In this document: in pieces, positions 48,572 through 56,258 of the stretch
How the letters are laid out: each line of letters starts with the position of its first letter
Numbering within the stretch: the first letter of the stretch is position 1
DNA from: Spirochaetaceae bacterium
GTDB lineage: Bacteria > Spirochaetota > Spirochaetia > DSM-27196 > PWMO01
Length of the DNA: 56,687 nt
Reading direction: 5' to 3'
Assembly (NCBI GenBank): GCA_007693325.1
Contig: REDW01000098.1
Location: 1 to 56,687 of the forward strand
Notes under the pieces: generated by a model
Seen by the model: only the letters and a program-made list of their open reading frames with translations
What the model was told of the DNA's origin: nothing
Database searches by the model: none
Program-made: the position numbers and the translations under genes

Positions 48572-50529
48572 AGGTTCTGCTCCTCGCCGAAGACCGAGTG
48601 GCGCAACCAGAGGAACCGATACGGGCGCAGGACGACGTAGTCTCCCTCCAGCTGCGCCGGCTGTCCACTGATTGCATCCGCAACGTCCGGTTCTATACCA
48701 CATTCTTCGAGTATGGATAGCGCAACAATCTGGGTAACATCGGAGATGTTCGCCAACACCAGGGTACGGTGATCGGCGCTGTAGCGCAAGTACGCAACCA
48801 CGTGATCGTTGGCAGGGTCAAGCAGTTGCGCCTGGTGCAGCGCCGACAGCTCAGCGAGACGTTTCCGTGTGGCCAGCAGGTGCTGCATCCTGGCGTAGAT
48901 ACGGCCCTCCACGGTCTGCGGGTCCCGCAGTCGCGCCATCTTGTTCCAGTCTATCCGCGGCCGGTGCATCCAGCGGTTGTCTTCACGTTTGTCCGGCTCG
49001 TCCAGATAACTGTAGTCATTCAAGTAGCCGACTTCATCACCGTAATAGATAATCGGGATCCCGCCGATCGAGCACACGATAGAATAGAGCAGCAGCAGCC
49101 GGTCAATAGCAGCGTCCACGCCTCGCGCATCGTTGCTGTCCAGGGCCGCTTCCAGACCCAGCAGGCTGGCCGCGCTGCCGCTGATACGAGCGTCACCGGT
49201 ACGCGGATTGACCATAAACGGGGCCCCGGTGGCGCGAGATTCGGGATAGCGTCCGGTGAAGTAATCCACGATGAAGCGCCGATGCAGATAGGGGTCAAAA
49301 CCGCAGGCGCGGATATCGTCATCGGCATAGCCAAGACCGATATCGTCATGACAGCGAATATAGGTGAACCAGGTAGCCTCACGCGGAATTTGCGGCATGC
49401 CGGCCAGACCCCGGCGAAACAGCTGCGTAGAACGGGTTGCGATGCAATCCCATAGCAGCACCATCAGCGATACGTGGTAGGCCATCTCGCACTCTCTGCC
49501 GGCCCAGTCATCGGTGCCAAAGTAACGGACGATCTCCGACGGTTGCACCACCGCCTCGGCCATCAGCGCACTCGCGGGAGCCACAACCGACAAGCAGAGG
49601 CGGAACAAGCGCAGGATGGTGTGGGCTTCATCGAGATTCTGCCCCGTGGTCCCGATCTTCTTCCACAGGTAGGGCACCGCGTCAAGGCGCAGCACATCTA
49701 CGCCACGGTTGGCAAGAAAGAGCATCACGTCCAGCATCTCGAGAAACACCTCGGGATTGGTGTAGTTGAGATCCCACTGGTAGTCGTGAAACACCGTCAT
49801 CACCCAGCGCTCGGCGTCGGGGATCCAGGTGAAATTGCCGGGGGCGGACTCGGGAAAAACCTCGGGCATCGAAGCTTCGAACTCATCGGGAATTGTGCGG
49901 TCATCGTACATGTAGAAGTAATCGCGGTACTTCTGCTCCCCGCCGCGGGCGCGTACGGCCCATTGATGCTGATCCGAGGTATGATTGACCACCAGGTCGA
50001 GCTGCACAAGAATACCCCGCTTATGCAGTTCATCGATGACGCTGTCCAGTTGCTCCATAGTGCCGATTCGGGGATCGACGGCCCGGTAATCGCGCACCGC
50101 GTAACCGCCGTCATTGGCGCCCTCGGGGCAATCGAGCAGCGGCATCAGGTGCACCAGGTTGATGCCCAGATCGCAGAAATGGTCGATGTGTTGCTCCAGT
50201 CCCTTCAGATCACCCGCAAAGCGATCAACGTAGAACATCGTCGATACCAGTTCCTGGCTGAGGTACCACAGCGGATCACGCAGGCGCTGCTCATCTACTG
50301 CGCGTGCAGCCTTCGGCCGAGCGCTGTGCTGAGCGTAGAGCACGTCAACCAGTCGTCCGATCCACACCTCCAGGTGTGACCGCCCCCCGTAGAGTGAGTA
50401 CGCAAGCTGCACGATATCGCGAAAGTGAAACGCCAACCGTGTGAAGAACTCACGGTCTGCCACGAGCGCTTTCTTGTCGTAGCTGTCCAGCAGCGTAGCC
50501 AGCAGATACGATGCTTGTTTTGAATTCAT
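48568..50529 (-). CDS. Amylosucrase-like GH13 enzyme
   Basis: A 653-aa GH13 (subfamily 4-like) enzyme expected to act on sucrose, forming an alpha-glucan and releasing fructose. A helical N-terminal domain (1-90) precedes the barrel. Catalytic residues by alignment with amylosucrase: nucleophile D283 (VDVLRLDAVPYLWK), acid/base E325 (LMAEAVVQPSEIVRYFG) and D395 (IRCHDDIGLG). The LVHLMP and LDLVVNHTSDQHQWA regions are typical. Sucrose hydrolase or related GH13 specificity cannot be excluded. It lies downstream of an osmolyte ABC operon on the same strand, separated by a GC-rich hairpin. A TACAAT -10 is upstream but the -35 is poor. Confidence 0.85.
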   Translation of the reverse strand: MNSKQASYLLATLLDSYDKKALVADREFFTRLAFHFRDIVQLAYSLYGGRSHLEVWIGRLVDVLYAQHSARPKAARAVDEQRLRDPLWYLSQELVSTMFYVDRFAGDLKGLEQHIDHFCDLGINLVHLMPLLDCPEGANDGGYAVRDYRAVDPRIGTMEQLDSVIDELHKRGILVQLDLVVNHTSDQHQWAVRARGGEQKYRDYFYMYDDRTIPDEFEASMPEVFPESAPGNFTWIPDAERWVMTVFHDYQWDLNYTNPEVFLEMLDVMLFLANRGVDVLRLDAVPYLWKKIGTTGQNLDEAHTILRLFRLCLSVVAPASALMAEAVVQPSEIVRYFGTDDWAGRECEMAYHVSLMVLLWDCIATRSTQLFRRGLAGMPQIPREATWFTYIRCHDDIGLGYADDDIRACGFDPYLHRRFIVDYFTGRYPESRATGAPFMVNPRTGDARISGSAASLLGLEAALDSNDARGVDAAIDRLLLLYSIVCSIGGIPIIYYGDEVGYLNDYSYLDEPDKREDNRWMHRPRIDWNKMARLRDPQTVEGRIYARMQHLLATRKRLAELSALHQAQLLDPANDHVVAYLRYSADHRTLVLANISDVTQIVALSILEECGIEPDVADAISGQPAQLEGDYVVLRPYRFLWLRHSVFGEEQNL

Positions 50530-50585
50530 CCGATGATCAACCTGTCTCGCAGGCCATTGTAGTGGATTGCAGAACGCACAGCAAC

Positions 50586-50618
50586 ACGCGCGCGATCCGT
50601 GGCAGCCTGCGCGCGCGT
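50586..50618 (-). repeat. GC-rich inverted repeat between permease and amylosucrase genes
   Basis: Perfect 9-bp inverted repeat ACGCGCGCG (50586-50594) and CGCGCGCGT (50610-50618) with a 15-nt loop. No U-tract follows on either strand, so it is not a standard terminator. It could stop 3' decay of the ABC operon mRNA or separate it from the amylosucrase unit. Confidence 0.35.
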
Positions 50619-50619
50619 C

Positions 50620-51360
50620 TCAGCGGCTGACCCGCGCTCGCGGAGCAAAGAAGAGCGTTTCCAAGCGTCCAAACAGCCAGTCGAACGCCAGTGCCAGAAC
50701 GGCGGCCGCGGCGGCACCCGAGAAGACAAACGCAATGTTATCGCGCACCAGGCCGGCTACAATCACAACCCCCAGTCCACCGGCGCCAACCACCGCACCG
50801 ATGGTTGCGGTACCAACGTTGATGATTACCGAGGTTCGTATTCCAGCGGCGATTACCCGCGCCGAAAGCGGCAATTCCGAGAGAAACAGGACCTGCAGCG
50901 GGGTCATGCCGATCCCGCGTGACGCCTCGGTCAGCTCGCGTGGGATAGCCTCCATCCCGGCAATGGTATTGTTCAGGATCGGCAGCACGCTGTAGGCCAC
51001 CAGCGCAATGATAGTCGGTCTGAAGCCAAAACCAACCGCGGGCACAGCCAGTGCCAGCACCGCCACCGGCGGGAAGGTCTGAGCAAACGAACTCAAACCC
51101 TGCACAACAGTCAGGAAATCGCGCCCGGGCGGACGGGTCACGATAACTCCCAGCGATACTCCTATCACGGTTGCCGTGACGCTCGAAACCAGGACCATCA
51201 TCACGTGCTCACGGAACAGATCGATCAGCGGAATCCGAGCGTAGAGAATCTCGCGAACATTCGGAAACAGCGTCCGCAGTAGCGGTTCAAGCAGCTCGGC
51301 GTTGAGCAACACAACAAAGGCCAGTCCAAACAGCAGCGGAGGAACAATCAGCCGCTTCAT
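50620..51360 (-). CDS. Osmolyte ABC transporter permease (OpuB/OpuC type), second subunit
   Basis: A 246-aa inner-membrane permease with about six helices. The EAA-like loop near RELTEASRGIGMTPLQVLFLSELPLS and the TIGAVVGAGGLGVVIV helix are typical of glycine betaine/carnitine/choline permeases. It pairs with the larger permease at 52430. The start overlaps the ATPase stop by 4 nt. Confidence 0.9.
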   Translation of the reverse strand: MKRLIVPPLLFGLAFVVLLNAELLEPLLRTLFPNVREILYARIPLIDLFREHVMMVLVSSVTATVIGVSLGVIVTRPPGRDFLTVVQGLSSFAQTFPPVAVLALAVPAVGFGFRPTIIALVAYSVLPILNNTIAGMEAIPRELTEASRGIGMTPLQVLFLSELPLSARVIAAGIRTSVIINVGTATIGAVVGAGGLGVVIVAGLVRDNIAFVFSGAAAAAVLALAFDWLFGRLETLFFAPRARVSR

Positions 51361-52433
51361 AGCACCGCCTGGTTGAGCTCTTCGATGTCGGGGAGCCGGA
51401 CCTCACCGATGACACAGTTCCTTTGGTCAAGTACCGGTACCGCCCGGATCCCCTGTCCGAGCAGCCGCGACAGCGCCTCCTTCATACTCGATAGCGGCAC
51501 CACGCCAACCTCTTCAGGCTTGAGCGTGATCACCTTGTATCCGGATGAAGAGCGCTGCAGCATGCCCACCAGTGCCCTGTCAGCTCCGTAGACCCAGACC
51601 ACCGAGTCCGGTCCCCGTCCGCCGTTGGAGAACGACGCCGCATCCTGCTGTGCTATCTGCTGTGCCTCACGAATGTAGCCTTCCACGGGGAAACAGCTCA
51701 GCCGCTTCAGCGCGCGATCGGCACCGACAAAATCGCGCACAAACTGATTGCGCGGCGCTGCCAGGATTCGCTCGGGTGAATCGTGTTGCACGATCTGTCC
51801 GTCTTTCATCAGGATAACGGTGTCTCCAAGACGGATAGCCTCATCGAGATCGTGGGTAACAAACAGTACCGTCTTCTTCAGTGCACGCTGCAGCCGCAGG
51901 AATTCGGTCTGCAGAACCTCACGATTCAGCGGATCAACGGCTCCAAACGGTTCATCCATCAGCAGAATCGGTGGGTCAGCAGCCAGAGCGCGTGCAACGC
52001 CGATGCGCTGTGCCTCACCTCCGGAGAGCTCGTGCGGGTGCTTGAGGCGATACTGTTCAGGGTCCAGTCCGATCAGCTCGAGCAACTCGTCGGCACGTCG
52101 ATAACGCTGCCTTCGATCGACCCGCTTCAGACGCTGAACAATAGCGATATTGTCGCGCACGTTCATATGCGGCAGCAGACCAACACTCTGAATAACGTAA
52201 CCGATGCCACGGCGCAGCTGCTCGGCGGCAAGTTCACTGACGTTGCGGCCATTGATCGAGATCTCGCCCGAGGACGCATCGAGCATTCGGTTAACCATCT
52301 TGAGCGTTGTGGTCTTGCCGCACCCTGAGGGTCCGATAAGCACGCAGACCTGCCCGTCTTCAACCCTGAACGACACCGAGTCCACCGCAGTGATATCGCC
52401 GTAATGCTTGGTCACGCAGGAAAACTCTATCAT
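51357..52433 (-). CDS. Osmolyte ABC transporter ATPase with CBS region
   Basis: A 358-aa ATP-binding subunit of the OpuA/ProV type. Walker A GPSGCGKTTTL (34-44), signature LSGGEAQRIGVARAL, Walker B LLMDEPFGAVDPLNRE, and H-loop VTHDLDEAI are present. The C-terminal 100 residues form a CBS-like pair (DSVVWVYG.., LLGQGIRAVPVLDQRN), which in OpuA senses ionic strength. The operon order is binding protein, large permease, ATPase, small permease, with 4-nt overlaps between the last three. Confidence 0.93.
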   Translation of the reverse strand: MIEFSCVTKHYGDITAVDSVSFRVEDGQVCVLIGPSGCGKTTTLKMVNRMLDASSGEISINGRNVSELAAEQLRRGIGYVIQSVGLLPHMNVRDNIAIVQRLKRVDRRQRYRRADELLELIGLDPEQYRLKHPHELSGGEAQRIGVARALAADPPILLMDEPFGAVDPLNREVLQTEFLRLQRALKKTVLFVTHDLDEAIRLGDTVILMKDGQIVQHDSPERILAAPRNQFVRDFVGADRALKRLSCFPVEGYIREAQQIAQQDAASFSNGGRGPDSVVWVYGADRALVGMLQRSSSGYKVITLKPEEVGVVPLSSMKEALSRLLGQGIRAVPVLDQRNCVIGEVRLPDIEELNQAVL

Positions 52434-53605
52434 AGCGTATCCTTCCTCAGCCCGGGCGGAGTTACCAGCCCAATCAGCACGGCCATTCCTCGGTCAATCA
52501 GCACCGCCAGCAGAATAATCGGTATAACGCCCATCACAATCAGATCTGGAGCCGCCTGCCCCAGCCCCTGAAACACAAAGACGCCCAGACCACCGGCCCC
52601 AATCAGCGCGGCTACCGTGGTATTGCCGATGGCCTGCACCACCGAGGTGCGGATGCCACTGAGAATGATCGGTACCGAGAGCGGAGCCTCCACAAAACGC
52701 AGCAACTGGCGGCGGCTCATACCCATCCCGTTGCCGGCTTCGATGACCGCGTTGGGAATAACCGATAGACTGGTGTACGTATTGCGCACTATAGGAAGCA
52801 GCGCGTAGAGCGTCAGCGCTATCAGCGCCGGCGCCGCGCCGATTCCCTGCACACCCATTGCACGCAGCAGCGGGAATTGCCGTGACAGCAGCGCCAGCGG
52901 CGCGATCATCAGACCGAACAGCGCCAGGCTGGGTACCGTCTGAATAGTGTTCACCAGCGTGAAGACCGGACGCTCCAGAAGGCGCCGCTTCCAGGCAACG
53001 ATACCCAGCGGTACACCGATGACCACCGCCGCCATCACCGCAACGGCGGCCAGTCGAAGGTGAGTTGTCAACTCCTGAGAGAAACGGTCGGCACGGTTGA
53101 TGTACTCCTGCACCATCGCAAACGAGTCAAGCGCCCCGGACGCAAGCGCGCCGGTTGCTATCGCCAGCGGCAGCACCCGAATAGCGCCCTTGATCATCGG
53201 GTTCCAGGACGCCGTGCGCAGCGAGCCTTCAACGATCAGAAAACTCGCCAGAGCCGCTATCCAGAACCCGCTGATCGGACCTACCCGGCCAAACGGTGTT
53301 GCTTCGGTCACCAGGATTGCCCCGGCGCGCAACGCCACCAGCAGCGTAGCGGCAAACAGCGCGCTGCCAACAGCCACTTTGGCCGCGCGGACGCGCGGCC
53401 CTTCGCCGGACAGCGCCAGCAGCAGGGCAGCGGCTACAATGGCGGCCAGCAGCCACGGCTCCCACGTCAGGCCGAGGCCCCACAAGTGAAACGGATCGCC
53501 CTCGGCTACTCGGTTGGGCTTGAATTCTACAAACGGCAACAAAAGAGCCACGCCTCCGACCAATGCGCCGAGAAACGTGACTCGTTCAAGTTGTGGTCTG
53601 CACAA
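52430..53605 (-). CDS. Osmolyte ABC transporter permease with N-terminal membrane extension
   Basis: A 391-aa permease. The C-terminal 210 residues are the OpuB-type domain (LTTHLRLAAVAV, TVPSLALFGLM, the EAA-like GNGMGMSRRQLLRFVEAPLS, and LIGAGGLGVFVFQG). About 170 residues with roughly five extra hydrophobic helices (near 10-25, 50-66, 76-93, 110-127, 143-159) precede it. The start codon is TTG 53605 with a weak AAGG upstream; no better start is visible. The extension is not part of the classical permease and could modulate gating. Confidence 0.87.
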   Translation of the reverse strand: MCRPQLERVTFLGALVGGVALLLPFVEFKPNRVAEGDPFHLWGLGLTWEPWLLAAIVAAALLLALSGEGPRVRAAKVAVGSALFAATLLVALRAGAILVTEATPFGRVGPISGFWIAALASFLIVEGSLRTASWNPMIKGAIRVLPLAIATGALASGALDSFAMVQEYINRADRFSQELTTHLRLAAVAVMAAVVIGVPLGIVAWKRRLLERPVFTLVNTIQTVPSLALFGLMIAPLALLSRQFPLLRAMGVQGIGAAPALIALTLYALLPIVRNTYTSLSVIPNAVIEAGNGMGMSRRQLLRFVEAPLSVPIILSGIRTSVVQAIGNTTVAALIGAGGLGVFVFQGLGQAAPDLIVMGVIPIILLAVLIDRGMAVLIGLVTPPGLRKDTL

Positions 53606-53642
53606 AGTGGCAAAACCTTTCGGCTGGCAACCGGTAGCGAAA

Positions 53643-54599
53643 CTACGGCGCCAGGAATCCGTGTTCCTGGAGCCAGTCCTGCGCCACCAGCGCGGCGTTC
53701 TGACCTTCTACGGCAATCTTTGCGTTGAGTGACTGAAGCGTTTGCATATCCAGCGCTTCAAAGACCGGCTGCAGCAGTGTCTCGATTTCCGGGTATTCCT
53801 CCAGCAACGCTCGTCGGGCAATCGGGGCCGGCTCGTATACCGGCATAACGCCGAGCGAGTCTTCCATCACGCGCAGTCCGAGAGCAGCCACCGGTCCGTC
53901 GGTTCCGTAGGCCATTGCAGCGTTGACACCGTCGGTCTGCCGCGCAGCCGCCTGAATTGTAGTGGCGGTATTGCCGGTGGAAAACGTGAGCATCTGATCC
54001 TCAGCTACACGGAAGTCGTACGTTCGCTCAAACGCCGGCAGCACGTCGTCACGACTGACAAACTCCTCGGACGCGGCGATCTTGAACTCACCACCATCGC
54101 GGATGTAATTGGCCAGGTCTTCCAAGGTACGCAGGTTGTTGGGCTCGGCGATATCGTTGCGAACCGCAATAGCCCAGGTATTGTTGGCCGGTGCGCGTGT
54201 GAGCCAGACGATGTCATTGGCCTGCAGGTCGAGTTGGGCAACGGTATCAAAGGCTGCCTGTGGATCTTTCCACACCGAGTCGTCGTCGTGGTCGAAGAAA
54301 AAGGCACCGTTTCCGGTGTACTCCGGATAGATGTCGATTTCGTCACTGGTGATTGCGCGGCGAATAACATCGGTTGTACCAAACTCGGTACTGTCCACCA
54401 CCTCAAAGCCGTCGGCGCGCAGGATCTGAACCATCATACTACCGAGCAGTGCCCCCTCGGTATCGATCTTGGACGCGACAACTACCGGGCCCTTGGTAGC
54501 TTCCGGTTGTGCCGTCTCGGGTCTGCCTGCCGCCATCAGCGGCGAGGCCAGTGCAATAACTGCTGCAGTAACCAGAATCCATCGAGAAAAATCTTTCAT
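53643..54599 (-). CDS. Osmolyte (glycine betaine-type) substrate-binding protein
   Basis: Periplasmic binding protein of the OpuAC/ProX family, 318 aa. A Sec signal peptide (MKDFSRWILVTAAVIALA, cleavage after SPLMAAG) lacks a lipobox Cys, so it is probably soluble in the periplasm. VVVASKIDTEGALLGSMM and IDIYPEYTGNG are family signatures, and several Trp and Tyr residues could form the aromatic box for a trimethylammonium group. Choline, betaine or carnitine cannot be separated by eye. ATG 54599 is chosen from GGAG at 6 nt. The leader contains a sequestering inverted repeat. Confidence 0.9.
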   Translation of the reverse strand: MKDFSRWILVTAAVIALASPLMAAGRPETAQPEATKGPVVVASKIDTEGALLGSMMVQILRADGFEVVDSTEFGTTDVIRRAITSDEIDIYPEYTGNGAFFFDHDDDSVWKDPQAAFDTVAQLDLQANDIVWLTRAPANNTWAIAVRNDIAEPNNLRTLEDLANYIRDGGEFKIAASEEFVSRDDVLPAFERTYDFRVAEDQMLTFSTGNTATTIQAAARQTDGVNAAMAYGTDGPVAALGLRVMEDSLGVMPVYEPAPIARRALLEEYPEIETLLQPVFEALDMQTLQSLNAKIAVEGQNAALVAQDWLQEHGFLAP

Positions 54600-54665
54600 G
54601 TACAACTCCTTCCCTCGTTACGCCCTCGTTTTTGATTGCGATTGTGCGGACGATCGGAGTTGTAC
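54600..54665 (-). promoter_or_regulatory. Ribosome-binding-site-masking inverted repeat in the osmolyte operon leader
   Basis: Minus-strand RNA begins near 54662. Its first bases GUACAACUCC (54665-54656) are the perfect complement of GGAGUUGUAC (54609-54600), which contains the ribosome binding site GGAG and ends directly at the AUG. The arms are 46 nt apart. Pairing would close the start site, so this leader may be a riboregulator (ionic strength, temperature or a protein). No known riboswitch was recognised. Confidence 0.55.
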
Positions 54666-54668
54666 TAA

Positions 54669-54697
54669 AACATAGGTAAGCCGGCGGGCATAGTCAA
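54669..54697 (-). promoter_or_regulatory. Promoter of the osmolyte ABC operon
   Basis: Minus strand TTGACT (54697-54692), 17-nt spacer, TATGTT (54674-54669). Start predicted near 54662. Confidence 0.65.
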
Positions 54698-54801
54698 CCG
54701 TTCTCCCGGCGTTTTCCCGGATGCGGCACAGCGGTCCGGCGGCACCGTCATCGGCGACGTACAGGGCCTCAGGTTTCACTGTGTGCAGGATATCATTCTA
54801 T

Positions 54802-54836
54802 CAACAATTGTTGCAGCTGGACAATTGCGATAGAAT
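54802..54836 (+). promoter_or_regulatory. EamA gene promoter with a palindromic operator over the -35
   Basis: TTGTTG (54808-54813), 17-nt spacer, TAGAAT (54831-54836), then 9 nt to ATG 54846 with no good ribosome binding site. The perfect 12-bp palindrome CAACAATTGTTG (54802-54813) covers the -35, and a second CAATTG lies at 54822-54827, suggesting a repressor site. Confidence 0.5.
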
Positions 54837-54845
54837 CCCACTCCT

Positions 54846-55790
54846 ATGCAACGCGGATCAACTATCGGGGCATTCCTGCTGCTGGTCACCGCAGCGATCT
54901 GGGGGCTGGCTTTTGTGGCCCAGCGAGCTGGAATGGAGCACGTTGGGCCGTTTACATTCAATGCAATCCGCTTCGCACTTGGGGCGGTCACTCTGTTACC
55001 GTTGCTGTTGCTTACGCGCCACAGGCGTCTCCGTGCAGTCAGCGCCGGAACTATACGCTTCGGCCTGGGCACCGGAGTTGTGCTCTTTGCCGGAGCGTCA
55101 CTGCAGCAGGCAGGGATTGTCTTCACCACCGCCGGCAACGCCGGTTTCATCACGGGGCTCTACCTGGTAATGGTACCGCTGTTGGGTATCTTTCGCCGTC
55201 AGCGTGTGGGCGCGGTGCGATGGGTTGCGGTTGGCCTGGCAACGTACGGCATGTACCTGCTGAGCGTTACCCCCGGTACAGCGGTCAATCCGGGTGATCT
55301 GCTGGTACTGGCGTCGGCGTTTTTCTTTGCGGTACACGTGCAGTTGATCGACCACGCGGCCAAACGTCTCGATGCCCTGCTGCTGTCGGTTGTGCAGTAC
55401 GCGGTGGTTGCTGCCGGCAGCGCGCTTGTTGCCGTACTTAGCGAAACGCTGACCCGGGCCGCGCTGAGTGCCGCAGCACCGGCAATCCTCTACGGTGGAA
55501 TCGGCTCGATCTCGATAGCGTATACGCTGCAGGTCTACGGCCAGCGTAACGTCGAACCGAGCCACGCGGCCATCATTCTGAGTCTGGAGGGTGCCTTTGC
55601 TGTGCTGGGAGGCTGGCTTGTGTTGAGCGAGGTTCTTTCGGCGCGGGCACTGGCAGGCTGCTTCCTGATGCTGAGCGCGATGCTGTTGTCCCAGCTGTGG
55701 CCACAGCGCCACGGTGGCCCCGTGGCAACCCATGCCCGCCTGCCTCAGCCTGCCACCGGTGGAGGAGTACCGGCTGAGATAGCAGATTAA
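54846..55790 (+). CDS. EamA/DMT-family transporter
   Basis: A 314-aa inner-membrane protein with about ten helices in two EamA repeats, the drug/metabolite transporter layout. The N-terminal repeat contains LLLVTAAIWGLAFVAQRAG and the GPFTFNAIRFALGA motif; the second has SIAYTLQVYGQRNVEPSHAAIILSLEGAF. Substrates of this family vary (amino acids, nucleotides, metabolites). The palindrome over its -35 indicates regulation. The 3' end overlaps the PrcB-like gene by 4 nt. Confidence 0.9.
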   Translation: MQRGSTIGAFLLLVTAAIWGLAFVAQRAGMEHVGPFTFNAIRFALGAVTLLPLLLLTRHRRLRAVSAGTIRFGLGTGVVLFAGASLQQAGIVFTTAGNAGFITGLYLVMVPLLGIFRRQRVGAVRWVAVGLATYGMYLLSVTPGTAVNPGDLLVLASAFFFAVHVQLIDHAAKRLDALLLSVVQYAVVAAGSALVAVLSETLTRAALSAAAPAILYGGIGSISIAYTLQVYGQRNVEPSHAAIILSLEGAFAVLGGWLVLSEVLSARALAGCFLMLSAMLLSQLWPQRHGGPVATHARLPQPATGGGVPAEIAD

Positions 55791-56245
55791 GGCGCCTGGT
55801 CCACTGCCCCGCGAACCTCAACCCCGCCTTCCTGGCGCGCAAATCGCACCAGGTGATACGGGGAGGTCAACGCCATGGTGACCATGTCGTCGGGCTCGGG
55901 AGCCGTCTGCGCCACGTGTACAACGGCTCGCCGGCCAATGCGCTGGACCGCTTCCACCTCTACGGCGTAGCCGCCGGTGGGCTGTTGCCCCTGAAAAACG
56001 GCAACCACAATCTCACGCTCAAAGTCGATATCGGGCATCGGCGGCTCGGGACGCCGGGTGCGATAGAGCTCGGCCCACAGCGCGGCGAACCGCTGGTTAT
56101 CCTCAATCACTCGGTAGCCCGCCTGTTGGATTGCGGAATGCGTTCCGCGGTCCACGGTTGAGAAGTCGATCGGTTCACCCTGACGGGCAAATGTCGCGCA
56201 CGCGGACAACAACAATGCTCCGGCTATCAATGCTCCTGCTCTCAT
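55787..56245 (-). CDS. PrcB-C-domain lipoprotein
   Basis: A 152-aa lipoprotein: signal peptide with lipobox LSAC (Cys16), then one domain with the PrcB C-terminal pattern (WAELYRTRRPEP, IDFEREIVVAVFQG, QPTGGYAVEV, TSPYHLVRF). In Treponema, PrcB is a lipoprotein of the dentilisin subtilisin-like protease complex. A subtilase gene lies directly upstream on the same strand (end of window), so this may be a protease accessory subunit. Start ATG 56245. Confidence 0.8.
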   Translation of the reverse strand: MRAGALIAGALLLSACATFARQGEPIDFSTVDRGTHSAIQQAGYRVIEDNQRFAALWAELYRTRRPEPPMPDIDFEREIVVAVFQGQQPTGGYAVEVEAVQRIGRRAVVHVAQTAPEPDDMVTMALTSPYHLVRFARQEGGVEVRGAVDQAP

Positions 56246-56258
56246 AGTCTACTCACTG

